Notes under the pieces: generated by a model
What the model saw: only the letters and a program-made list of their open reading frames with translations
Told to the model about the DNA's origin: nothing
The model's database searches: none
Source of the DNA: an uncultured Pelagibacteraceae bacterium
Lineage (GTDB): Bacteria; Pseudomonadota; Alphaproteobacteria; Pelagibacterales; Pelagibacteraceae
DNA length: 64,000 nucleotides
NCBI GenBank assembly: GCA_902622795.1
Contig: CACNRD010000004.1
Coordinates: 16,256 to 80,255, forward strand
Direction: 5' to 3'
Program-made: the position numbers and the translations under genes
In this document: positions 1 through 9,105 of the stretch, piece after piece
Layout of the letters: each line of letters begins with the position of its first letter
Position numbering within the stretch: position 1 is the first letter of the stretch

Positions 1-359
1 ACATCAACATCATAAAGCTGTGCCGTAGTTGCTTGTCTTTGAAGTTCTTGCCATCTTCCTTTATTTTGAGCAATTGAAAGGGCGCCGTTTAATCTTAAAC
101 CCGCAGAATGATTAACTTCCTTTTCAAGTTTTTTATATAAATCTAATGTATATTTTCTTATCTTAGTTATTGCAGCTGTTGGACCTAATTGACTAACCAA
201 TCCTGCTGCATGCCAAGTTGTTCCTGATGTTAATTGATCTCTTTCTAAAAGAATTGTATCTTTCCAACCAAATTTAGCTAAGTGATAAGCAACTGAACAA
301 CCTACTACACCACCTCCAATAACAACAACCTTAGTGCTATTTGGTAGTTTTTTTTCCAT
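1..359 (-). CDS. FAD-dependent oxidoreductase, dimethylglycine/sarcosine dehydrogenase-like (partial, N-terminal part only)
   Basis: Reverse strand from CAT at 357-359 reads MEKKLPNSTKVVVIGGGVVGCSVAYHLAKFGWKDTILLERDQLTSGTTWHAAGL: Rossmann GxGxxG and TSGTTWHAAGL motif typical of the DMGDH/SARDH family; runs off the window edge. Confidence 0.85.
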   Translation of the reverse strand, partial: MEKKLPNSTKVVVIGGGVVGCSVAYHLAKFGWKDTILLERDQLTSGTTWHAAGLVSQLGPTAAITKIRKYTLDLYKKLEKEVNHSAGLRLNGALSIAQNKGRWQELQRQATTAQLYDVD

Positions 360-363
360 TTAA

Positions 364-1482
364 TTAATTTTTGATAGCTTCTCCAGGATCAAGATATTCG
401 TGTCCAAATACATCTGCAACTGCTTTATAAGTCACATGGCCTTTATGAACATTTAATCCTGCTAAAAAGTTTTTATCTTCTCCTAAAGCTTTTTGATAAC
501 CTTTTTTAGCTAGTTTAGATAAAAAAGGTAGTGTTGCTTTATTTAAAGCTAAAGTTGAAGTTCTGGGAACTCCACCAGGCATATTCGCTACACAATAATG
601 TACAACATCGTCAACTATATATGTAGGATCTCCATGGGTAGTTGGTCTACTTGTTTCAACACATCCACCTTGGTCTATAGCAACATCAACAATTACCGAT
701 CCACGTTTCATAAATTTTAACATTTGTTTAGTCACTAATTTTGGTGCCTCAGCACCTGGAATTAAAACACCTCCAACTAAAAGATCAGCCTCTGATAACA
801 ATTTAGTTAAATCAATTTTATCACTTTGTTCTGGAATTATTTTATCACCAAAAATTTCTTTAAGTTGTTTTAATCTTTCCTCAGATTTATCAACAATATG
901 AACTTTCGCCTGCATTCCAGTTGCAATAACTGCAGCATTTTCTCCCACTACACCGCCACCTAAAATAACAACAGTTGCTCCAGTTACACCAGGTGCTCCT
1001 CCAAGTAAAAGACCTCTTCCATTTTGGTTTTTTTCTAAACAATGTGCTCCAGCTTGCACAGACATACGCCCTGCAACTGCACTCATAGGAGCAAGTAGAG
1101 GTAATCTTCCACTATTGTCTGTTACAGTTTCGTAAGCGATATTGATACTTTTTGATTTAATTAATCCCTCAGTAAGTTCCTTTGCAGCCGCTAGATGTAA
1201 ATAAGTATAAACAATTTGATTTTCTCTAATCATGCCTACCTCTGATTTTTGAGGCTCTTTAACTTTAACAATTATTTCAGCATCATCAAAAATATCTGCT
1301 GCAGAGTTAGCAATTTTAGCGCCAGCTTTTATGTATTGTTCATTTTCAAAGCCAGCTTCAAAACCTCCGTTGTTTTCAACAATAACTTCATGACCTTCAG
1401 AAACTAAAGTCTTAACACTTTCAGGAGTTAGACCAATTCTGTTCTCTTGTGGTTTTATCTCTTTAGGCACGCCTATCTTCAT
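364..1482 (-). CDS. ald: Alanine dehydrogenase
   Basis: MKIGVPKEIKPQENRIGLTPESVKTL and GGGVVGENAA motifs; full length 372 aa. Confidence 0.93.
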   Translation of the reverse strand: MKIGVPKEIKPQENRIGLTPESVKTLVSEGHEVIVENNGGFEAGFENEQYIKAGAKIANSAADIFDDAEIIVKVKEPQKSEVGMIRENQIVYTYLHLAAAKELTEGLIKSKSINIAYETVTDNSGRLPLLAPMSAVAGRMSVQAGAHCLEKNQNGRGLLLGGAPGVTGATVVILGGGVVGENAAVIATGMQAKVHIVDKSEERLKQLKEIFGDKIIPEQSDKIDLTKLLSEADLLVGGVLIPGAEAPKLVTKQMLKFMKRGSVIVDVAIDQGGCVETSRPTTHGDPTYIVDDVVHYCVANMPGGVPRTSTLALNKATLPFLSKLAKKGYQKALGEDKNFLAGLNVHKGHVTYKAVADVFGHEYLDPGEAIKN

Positions 1483-1509
1483 AAGCTCTCTTTTTTAAGT
1501 TAAAATTAA

Positions 1510-2856
1510 CTAATTTTTTTGGTTTTTTTGATAATTAGTTATACCAGTTCTAAGTTTATCGATAATTTCATCTATATGTTTTTCTTCACATATAAATTGT
1601 GGAGCTATAATTAAACAGTCTCCAGTAGCTTTGAAATTTACTCCTGCTTCATAACAGGCTTTGAAAGTTTCATAACCTGCTTTACCTGGCTTAGTGTTCA
1701 ATTTCATATCAATTCCACCCATCATTCCGTATCCTCTAATATTATCTACAGCTTCTAAATCTTGAAGTGAAAATAATCCTTTTTGGAAATAAGGAGCTAA
1801 ATTTTTTGCTCTTTCAAATATATCTTCTTTTTCAAAAATATCTTGTACTGCCAAAGCTGCAGCGACTGCAACTGGTATTCCTGAGTAGGTATAACCATGA
1901 AATAATTCTACTGAACCCATTGGAGAAGCATCCATAACTGCATCATAAATTTCATCTTTGCATGCAACAACACCCATAGGAACTACACCATTGGTTGTTG
2001 CCTTAGCCATTGTCATGATATCTGGTGTTACTCCGAACTCCTGGCTAGCAAATACAGATCCAGTTCTACCCCAACCTGTAATAACTTCATCAAAAATTAA
2101 AAGTATGCCGTGTTTATCACATGTGTCTCTTAATTTTTGTAAATAACCTTTTGGTGGCACTAAAGTTCCAGTTGATCCAGCAATTGGTTCAACAATACAG
2201 GCTGCAATATTCTCAGGTCCAAAGTTAGTTGCTATTCTTTCTAAGTCGTCAGCTAAGTCTGCACCCGTCTCTGGTTGACCACTTACAAATTTATGTTCTG
2301 GTAAGTGTGTATGTCTCATATGTTGAACACCAGGCATTAAAATGCTTGCAAAAGTTTTAACATTATTGATCATTCCTCCAACTGAAACACAACCAATATT
2401 CATTCCATGATATCCACGTTCACGACCTACAAATCTAAATCTGTGAGCATTTCCTTTTGCTCTATGATAAGCCACTGCAATTTTAATCGCTGTCTCTACT
2501 GCTGTTGAACCACAAATTGTGTAAAACATTTTATTTAAATCTGCTGGAGTGTGTTTAGAAATTCTTGTAGCTAATTCAAACGATCCACCAAAACCTTGTT
2601 GAAAAGGTTGAGCATAATCTAAAGTATCTAATTGTTTAGTTACAGCTTCAGTAATTTCTCTTCTTCCATGGCCTAATGGATTACAAAACAATCCAGAACT
2701 TGCATCAATTTGGGTTTTTCCATGATGGGTCTTTAAATAAACTCCTTTAGCTTCAGTAATTAATCTTGGATTAGCCTTAAAATCTTTATTAGATGTAAAT
2801 GGCATCCAATGTTCATTTAAAGAATTTGGTACCGAGGTTCTATTTTCTGAGCTCAT
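1510..2856 (-). CDS. Class III aminotransferase, probable taurine/omega-amino acid:pyruvate aminotransferase
   Basis: PLP class III features (LIFDEVITGWGRTG, MAKATTNGVVPMG); divergent from tauABC and next to ald, the classical Tpa/Ald coupling. Confidence 0.75.
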   Translation of the reverse strand: MSSENRTSVPNSLNEHWMPFTSNKDFKANPRLITEAKGVYLKTHHGKTQIDASSGLFCNPLGHGRREITEAVTKQLDTLDYAQPFQQGFGGSFELATRISKHTPADLNKMFYTICGSTAVETAIKIAVAYHRAKGNAHRFRFVGRERGYHGMNIGCVSVGGMINNVKTFASILMPGVQHMRHTHLPEHKFVSGQPETGADLADDLERIATNFGPENIAACIVEPIAGSTGTLVPPKGYLQKLRDTCDKHGILLIFDEVITGWGRTGSVFASQEFGVTPDIMTMAKATTNGVVPMGVVACKDEIYDAVMDASPMGSVELFHGYTYSGIPVAVAAALAVQDIFEKEDIFERAKNLAPYFQKGLFSLQDLEAVDNIRGYGMMGGIDMKLNTKPGKAGYETFKACYEAGVNFKATGDCLIIAPQFICEEKHIDEIIDKLRTGITNYQKNQKN

Positions 2857-3031
2857 ATTTTTTAATTTTTAGTAATACTAAAATATGTAGACTAATATGT
2901 TTTGTTTACTAGATATATTTTGACCTACATTGGACAATATTAATATACAACTTTTAATTGTACAATTGATTTATTTGCACACCTGCTTTTCGTCATAAAG
3001 TGTTTTACTTCTATCTAAAATTGAATTTAAA

Positions 3032-3058
3032 TATGTTTAATTTAATTAATTAAACATA
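3032..3058 (+). promoter_or_regulatory. Perfect inverted repeat directly upstream of the tauA ribosome-binding site
   Basis: TATGTTTAATT-TAATT-AATTAAACATA (11-bp arms), followed by GGGGAATAAATG. Confidence 0.6.
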
Positions 3059-3067
3059 GGGGAATAA

Positions 3068-4009
3068 ATGAAAAAATTATTAACTTTTATTCTAGGATCT
3101 ATACTTGCGCTAAACCTGTCTATTTCAGTTGCAAATTCAGCTGCAAAAGAAGTTAGAGTTGCATATTTTCTAGAATGGCCAAGTCCTAACCTGGAGGACA
3201 TGCAAAAGAAAAATTTTGCTAAAGCTCTTGGAGTTCCAGTTAAATGGACAAACTTCACAAATGGTGGAGCAATGACTGATGCTATGTTAGCAGGAGATAT
3301 TGATATTTCTTACTCACAAGGTTTAGTACCTTTTATCAATGCTGTAAAATCTAAAGCACCTATTAAGCTAGTAGATATCGCTATGGAATATGGGATGGGA
3401 GGAACTACTTGTGTTACCTCTAATGCTTCTGGAATTACAAAAGCAAATGGTTCTGAGCTAGAGGGGAAAAAAGTTGCTGTACCACTTGGAACAATGGCTG
3501 AATACGTTTTTGATGAAAGTATGAAAGTTGTTGGAGCTGATAGAAGTAAAATGGATATAATTCAAATGGATCCTGAAGAAGGTGCTGCTGCATTGGTCAG
3601 TGGTGATGTTGTAATGGCATGTTTGTTTGGTGGTAACTCTATCAAAGCTGCAGTTGCTGTTGGTTCAAGATTATTAACAGTTCAAGAAGCTAGAGATGCT
3701 GGTATCTTAGGTATAGATATTACTTCTGTTACAGACAAGTTTATGAAAGAAAATCCTGGAATGCTTAGAACTTTTATTGAAGTAACTCATGAGGCAAACG
3801 ACAGATATAGAGCTGGTAAAAGTGATATGAACTCTATGTCAAAAGCTTCTGAAATGAAAGTTGCTGATATGAAAGAAACTCTAGATGGATTTAAATTCTT
3901 AACTCCTTCAGAAACTAAACAGTCTATGGAAAGTGGTAATCTTGATGGTTTCCTAAAAGGAATGGGAACACCTGGTGGAGCTGTAGACACAAGTTTCCTA
4001 CCTTTATAA
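3068..4009 (+). CDS. tauA: Taurine ABC transporter substrate-binding protein
   Basis: Signal peptide; NMT1/TauA-type SBP sequence (MLAGDIDISYSQGLVPF); followed by tauB/tauC-type genes. Confidence 0.85.
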   Translation: MKKLLTFILGSILALNLSISVANSAAKEVRVAYFLEWPSPNLEDMQKKNFAKALGVPVKWTNFTNGGAMTDAMLAGDIDISYSQGLVPFINAVKSKAPIKLVDIAMEYGMGGTTCVTSNASGITKANGSELEGKKVAVPLGTMAEYVFDESMKVVGADRSKMDIIQMDPEEGAAALVSGDVVMACLFGGNSIKAAVAVGSRLLTVQEARDAGILGIDITSVTDKFMKENPGMLRTFIEVTHEANDRYRAGKSDMNSMSKASEMKVADMKETLDGFKFLTPSETKQSMESGNLDGFLKGMGTPGGAVDTSFLPL

Positions 4010-4030
4010 TTTTAAAGGTTTAAAATTTAA

Positions 4031-4068
4031 ATAGGCGCCAATTATAATGATTGGTGCCTATTTTTTTT
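4031..4068 (+). terminator. Strong Rho-independent-type hairpin between tauA and tauB
   Basis: ATAGGCGCCAAT-TATAATG-ATTGGTGCCTAT followed by a T-tract. Confidence 0.85.
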
Positions 4069-4094
4069 ATAAAATTTCTAATATAAGGTAGTTA

Positions 4095-4892
4095 ATGAGT
4101 GATCTTATTTCTGAAAATCTAAACATGATTTTTAAAACTCCAAAAGGAGAAACGGTTCACGCATTAAAAGATGTAAGTTTTACTCTAAAAAAAGGTGAAC
4201 TACTTACTGTCCTTGGACCTTCTGGTTGTGGAAAAACAACTTTACTAAATATTACTGCTGGATTTCTGAGACCTACATCAGGGATAATAACTCTTAATGA
4301 TAAAGAGATAGATGGTCCTGGAGTTGAAAGAGGAATGGTTTTTCAGCAAGGAGCATTGTTTGAATGGTTAACAGTTGCAGAAAACGTAAACTTTGGTCTA
4401 CGAATGAAAAAAGAAAATACAAAATTAACTGAAGAAAAAGTTGAAGAATGGTTAGAAATTGTTGGTCTAAAAGGTTTTGGTAATACGCCTACCTATCAAT
4501 TGTCTGGAGGTATGCAGCAAAGAGTGGCGCTTGCAAGATGTCTAATTAATGATCCTGATTTAATTTTAATGGATGAACCATTGGGAGCATTAGATGCCTT
4601 AACTAGAGAGAAAATGCAGTCTTTGGTATTAAAAATTTGGAAAGAAACTGGAAAAACTATCATCCTAATTACTCACTCAGTTGAAGAAGCATTGTTGCTT
4701 GGAGAACGATTGTATGTAATGGCACCTAGACCAGGAAGAATACATAAAGAATACAATCTTCCCTTTGCAGAAATGGGTCTTAAAGAAGATTTAAGAGAAA
4801 TAAAGAAGAACAAAGAATTTTCATCAAAGAGAGAAGAAATTTTATCCATGATTTGGAATATGGAAGAAGAAATAATGGGTAAAGAAAATTAA
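4095..4892 (+). CDS. tauB: Taurine ABC transporter ATP-binding protein
   Basis: Walker A GPSGCGKTT, signature LSGGMQQR, Walker B LILMDEPLGALD. Confidence 0.88.
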   Translation: MSDLISENLNMIFKTPKGETVHALKDVSFTLKKGELLTVLGPSGCGKTTLLNITAGFLRPTSGIITLNDKEIDGPGVERGMVFQQGALFEWLTVAENVNFGLRMKKENTKLTEEKVEEWLEIVGLKGFGNTPTYQLSGGMQQRVALARCLINDPDLILMDEPLGALDALTREKMQSLVLKIWKETGKTIILITHSVEEALLLGERLYVMAPRPGRIHKEYNLPFAEMGLKEDLREIKKNKEFSSKREEILSMIWNMEEEIMGKEN

Positions 4893-6817
4893 TGTTAATT
4901 CAAATAGTAACCCTATTAATATTTGTAGCGATTATAGGAAGTATTCTTTACGGACGAAGATTAATTAGAACTGAAAAAGTAGACGCAGTATTTGGAAATC
5001 CTGAAAGAGCAAAAGGTGGTACTCACTGGGTTATTGTTGGAAGTGCAGCTATACTTTTAGTTTGGCTTTATTACTCCTGGGATATAGCAAAAGGTTTTTA
5101 TCCAAAATCAGCAAATGAATTATGCCAGGTTGCAAAAGTAAACGACTCTTTAATGGGATTGAAATATCAATTTCCTATTGAAGAAAGAGAATTTAAAAGC
5201 ACGTCAATAATAAAAATTGAAAATAAAAATCTTCAAAAAATTACTAAAGAAATTCAAAATTCTCCAGAATTAAAAAGTCAGCAAAAAACTATCTTAGTAA
5301 GTTTTATTAATAAAACTAATCAATTAATTCCTTTATTAACCAATGAAGATTTAATTGAGATTGATACTAAAACAAAAATTAATGAAATGACTGAAGAGAT
5401 AAAACTCTTAAGCTCAAACTTTAAACAAAAAGATTACCCTTTTGAAACGCAAGAACAAAAAAATGAAAGACAAAATGCTGTATCAGAACAGGGTGGATGG
5501 GGAATTATAAAGGTTCAATCAGGTACAGGATCAATAGAAAATACTATAGAGGTTCCTGTAGTTCCTGAAACAAGTAAAGGTCTTAAATTCCATGCTGCAG
5601 CTGAAGAGCTTAAAATCATAAGTGATAAATTCTTTAAACTGAGAAATCACAATCCTCAGTTCAAAACCTCAATCAAACAATTAAAAGATGAAATTAAAAC
5701 CTACAGGAAAAGTTTAAATGACAACGAAGAAATTGCATCAGACTATGCAAAAAATATTGTTAAAATTGCAAGACGTATTGAATTTGCAAGTATCTACCCT
5801 CCTAATGCTCTTAATGAGATGCAGAAAGCAATTATTGAGTTTGATAATTTACAAAAATCTGAACAAGGTGGTCTTAGATTAATTGACATTCTATTATTTC
5901 CAGCAGGCACAATAGTTGCAAGTGGACCAAGTTGCTCAGAACAAGGTTCTGGAAGATGGCTTCCAAAACCCTCTGATACACTAAATAAATTTATTTTAAT
6001 GTCTAAGCCAAGCGTTGGTTACAAAAATATTCCACTGCTTTGGATTGAAATGATTGACGTTTCATCAATTGTTGGTTTTATTTTACCTGATTGGATAGCT
6101 GATGTTCTGCCAGGCGATTATCCTGTTCACACCAAAGACGGAATTGTTAAAGAAAACTTTAAAGGAAATGTTTTAAAAGTTGTTACTGGAGACTTTAAAT
6201 TATTTAAAATTCCAGTGCCATACGGGCATATATGGGATTCTTTTTTAAGAGTATTTTTAGGCCTAGTTTTTGGAATTTTAATTGGAGTTCCTTTAGGTTT
6301 GTTTATGGGGCTAAACAGATTTGCCAAAGGATTTTTTGATCCATTGATAGAATTATATAGACCAGTTCCACCTCTTGCTTGGGCCCCTCTTATTATCTCT
6401 GTTTTAGGAATTGATAACACAGGGAAAGTATTCTTATTATTTATGGTCTCCTTATCTATTATGATCATTTCTGCAAGAGCTGGTGCTTCAGGAACTCAAC
6501 TCTCAAAAATTCATGCTGCTCACTCTTTAGGAGCCTCAAAAAAACAAATTCTAAGATATGTAATTTTTCCAAATTCACTTCCAGAAATTTTAACTGGAAT
6601 TAGAGTTGCTGTAGGAATGTGTTGGGGAACATTGGTTGCTGCTGAATTTTTAGCTGGAACTACTGGTATTGGGTTTGTGGAAAATGTAGCAAAAAAATAC
6701 TTTCAATACGAAGTAATTTGGATCACTATTTTTATCATGGGAATGCTTGGATTATTATTTGATATCACTCTAAGAAAAGTTATCGATAAAACTATTCCAT
6801 GGCGTGGAAAAGGTTAA
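4892..6817 (+). CDS. tauC: Taurine ABC transporter permease with a ~400 aa N-terminal extension
   Basis: C-terminal ~220 aa is TauC/SsuC-type (LYRPVPPLAWAPLIISVLG...); N-terminal two TM segments plus a long hydrophilic domain. Confidence 0.82.
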   Translation: MLIQIVTLLIFVAIIGSILYGRRLIRTEKVDAVFGNPERAKGGTHWVIVGSAAILLVWLYYSWDIAKGFYPKSANELCQVAKVNDSLMGLKYQFPIEEREFKSTSIIKIENKNLQKITKEIQNSPELKSQQKTILVSFINKTNQLIPLLTNEDLIEIDTKTKINEMTEEIKLLSSNFKQKDYPFETQEQKNERQNAVSEQGGWGIIKVQSGTGSIENTIEVPVVPETSKGLKFHAAAEELKIISDKFFKLRNHNPQFKTSIKQLKDEIKTYRKSLNDNEEIASDYAKNIVKIARRIEFASIYPPNALNEMQKAIIEFDNLQKSEQGGLRLIDILLFPAGTIVASGPSCSEQGSGRWLPKPSDTLNKFILMSKPSVGYKNIPLLWIEMIDVSSIVGFILPDWIADVLPGDYPVHTKDGIVKENFKGNVLKVVTGDFKLFKIPVPYGHIWDSFLRVFLGLVFGILIGVPLGLFMGLNRFAKGFFDPLIELYRPVPPLAWAPLIISVLGIDNTGKVFLLFMVSLSIMIISARAGASGTQLSKIHAAHSLGASKKQILRYVIFPNSLPEILTGIRVAVGMCWGTLVAAEFLAGTTGIGFVENVAKKYFQYEVIWITIFIMGMLGLLFDITLRKVIDKTIPWRGKG

Positions 6818-7823
6818 TGTGAAAATATTAATCTTAAAAAAACAAGTAATTAAAATATTTCAAAAATTTGGATTAAGTAAAGATCATGCAACAATCTCAG
6901 CAAATGCATTAATTAACGCTGAACTAGTTGGTGCTTATGGTCATGGATTATCAAGACTTAAGATGTATTGTGATAGAATTTCAAAGAAAGTAATTAATCC
7001 TAAACCCAAAATAAAAATAAAAAAAATTTCTCAATCCATATCTCATATTGATGCAAACAACAGTATAGGTTTTGTGGCTGCCGATCTTGGGATAAAGACT
7101 GCTATCAAGCATGCTCAAAAAACTGGAATAGGAATGGTTGCTATTAAAGGAAGTGGACACTATGGATTATCTGGTTATTACGCTGAACAAGCTGTTAAAA
7201 AAAATTTGATCACTATGATTTATACTAATGCCCCTCCTGCAGTTGCGCCACATGGTGCATTAAAAAGTTTATTTGGAACAAACCCAATATGTTTTGGGAC
7301 CCCAACTGGAACAAAAATTCCTTTTATATTAGATACCTCAATTTCTATGATTAACAGAGGAAAAATAAGAGTTGCTGCAAGAAGCAATCAAAAAATTCCT
7401 GAAGGTGTTGCACTAGATAAGTTTGGTAAACCTACTAATGATGCGAAGAAAGCATTGGAAGGTGTTCAGTTACCAATCGCAGGATTTAGAGGATCAGGTC
7501 TTGCATGGATGGTTGATATTTTAAGTGGAGTTATTACAGGTGGAAACCATGCAGGACGAGTAAAAGATCCATTCGATGATTTTTCTGGACCACAAAATAT
7601 TGGACATTTATTCATCACTTTTAAATCAAATTTATTTCAAAAAAATTATAATCAGAGAATAAAAGATAATATTAAAACAATTAAAAAACTTCCAAGAATA
7701 AAAGGTGTTAATGAAATAATGTATCCAGGACAAAATAAGTATTACAGATATAAAAAGAATTCTAAAAAAGAAATTTTTATTCCAGATATTATTAAAAAGG
7801 ACTTGGAAACTTTAATAAGTTAA
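6804..7823 (+). CDS. Ldh2-family malate/(sulfo)lactate dehydrogenase-like oxidoreductase
   Basis: ELVGAYGHGLSRL, GSGHYGLSGYYAEQA, FGTNPICFGTP: Ldh2/ComC/YiaK fold family. Confidence 0.78.
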   Translation: MEKVNVKILILKKQVIKIFQKFGLSKDHATISANALINAELVGAYGHGLSRLKMYCDRISKKVINPKPKIKIKKISQSISHIDANNSIGFVAADLGIKTAIKHAQKTGIGMVAIKGSGHYGLSGYYAEQAVKKNLITMIYTNAPPAVAPHGALKSLFGTNPICFGTPTGTKIPFILDTSISMINRGKIRVAARSNQKIPEGVALDKFGKPTNDAKKALEGVQLPIAGFRGSGLAWMVDILSGVITGGNHAGRVKDPFDDFSGPQNIGHLFITFKSNLFQKNYNQRIKDNIKTIKKLPRIKGVNEIMYPGQNKYYRYKKNSKKEIFIPDIIKKDLETLIS

Positions 7824-8060
7824 CACTGTCAAAGCACCTAGAGATACTACCACTGTAGATAAAATAATTGTCCTCTTAACTCTGTCTTTTCTCTTTTGTA
7901 CAATTAGTCTTTGCTTAAGAACATCCACGTTCACTCTAAGAGGAGCCTCAGTTTCTTGAGTGGGGTCTTCAACAACGTGGGATGTTCTATTTAAGCCTTC
8001 ATTATTCATTGGCTTATTAAACCACCTAGTAATAAAATTTGATATATGGTGTGAGTCCAA
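7812..8060 (-). CDS. Small hypothetical protein with a C-terminal transmembrane segment
   Basis: 82 aa ORF ending in a basic stretch plus TIILSTVVVSLGALTVLTY; fills the gap between two genes on the opposite strand. Confidence 0.55.
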   Translation of the reverse strand: MDSHHISNFITRWFNKPMNNEGLNRTSHVVEDPTQETEAPLRVNVDVLKQRLIVQKRKDRVKRTIILSTVVVSLGALTVLTY

Positions 8061-8111
8061 TTTGGGTTGCTATTAACTTCATAATAGTTCAAAGTGGGTC
8101 GGGAGATAACA

Positions 8112-9104
8112 ATGACAACAGTACCTAGCGTTACGGCTCAAATTGACCAAAAAGAAATTTTCAAGGTTATCAGTAATAATTTTAGTAAATTAGCTCCAGC
8201 TTATTATTTCTTGATCAGCAATTGGTTAATACGAGCATATAATGTTCATAAAGATATAGATAAATATATAATAATTATTTACCTAATTAATAAAGATTTG
8301 ATTGTTTTTAGAAGAAACGGGTTGATTGTTGATTACGATACTTTTTACAGGGATAGATCAATAGAAATTGAGAAAATAAATTTAAGTGATATTTCAAAAG
8401 ATCTAGAAATACCAAAAGAAAGTGTGAGAAGGAAAATTTTAGAATTAGAAAAAGCAGGCGTAATTAAAAAATCTGGAAAAAAAATGTTTGTTAATAGGAA
8501 TACACTTGTTGCTACCCAAGCTAAAGACACCTTAAAAGATATGAGTTCTTTGTTATTTGAATTTAATAAATTATTAAAAAATGAAAAGGCTTTCACTGTT
8601 GATGAAATTTCATCCTCTATGAAAGAAAATTTTTCTTTTTGCTGGTATCAGTTTTATAAATTTATATTTATTTATACAAACAGGTGGAGAAAAGAAGTAA
8701 AGGATCTGGAAACTATGTGTATTGGAATTTTGGTAATGCTTAATGCATCTCACAATAAGAGTTTTAAAGTAAGGGACTTAAACTTAAAAACATATCAAAA
8801 AAAAGTTATGGGTTCAGACGGAAGAGGAATGAATGCAATGTCTTTATCTGATATCACAGGGATTCCAAGGCCGACAGTTGTTAGAAAATTAAAATATTTA
8901 ATCGATAATAATTACCTAACTATTAATGAAAGAAAACTGCTTTTTATCAATATTCAAGGAACAGTATTAAAAAGAAGTTCTGAATTACAAGATGCAAATA
9001 TTAAAAGCTTAAGTAGTTTTATTTATAAAGTATTTAATCAAATTAAAATTATAGACTCGAGTAAAGATGAAGATGACGACTTTATTCCTAGTTACTTGAG
9101 ATAA
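8112..9104 (+). CDS. Putative transcriptional regulator with two winged-helix-like segments
   Basis: ATG at 8112 preceded by GGGAG (the track's GTG at 8094 includes the RBS); segments LSDISKDLEIPKESVRRKILELEKAGVIKK and LSDITGIPRPTVVRKLKYLIDNNYLTI. Confidence 0.65.
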   Translation: MTTVPSVTAQIDQKEIFKVISNNFSKLAPAYYFLISNWLIRAYNVHKDIDKYIIIIYLINKDLIVFRRNGLIVDYDTFYRDRSIEIEKINLSDISKDLEIPKESVRRKILELEKAGVIKKSGKKMFVNRNTLVATQAKDTLKDMSSLLFEFNKLLKNEKAFTVDEISSSMKENFSFCWYQFYKFIFIYTNRWRKEVKDLETMCIGILVMLNASHNKSFKVRDLNLKTYQKKVMGSDGRGMNAMSLSDITGIPRPTVVRKLKYLIDNNYLTINERKLLFINIQGTVLKRSSELQDANIKSLSSFIYKVFNQIKIIDSSKDEDDDFIPSYLR

Positions 9105-9105
9105 A

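Noticed and set aside
1958-2146. 62-aa plus-strand ORF antisense to the aminotransferase
   Set aside because: Lies wholly inside a confidently assigned gene; no RBS or recognisable family. The same reasoning applies to the other antisense/nested ORFs in the track (e.g. 3046-3258, 6127-6468, 28512-28736, 33097-33483, 49730-50020, 61377-61640)
2857-3031. Possible TauR-type operator (TTGGACAATATTAA) between the aminotransferase and tauA
   Set aside because: Only partial resemblance to what I recall of such sites and no MocR/TauR-type gene in the window
8094-8111. GTG start of the regulator as called in the track
   Set aside because: The first six codons overlay GGGAG, the RBS of the ATG at 8112
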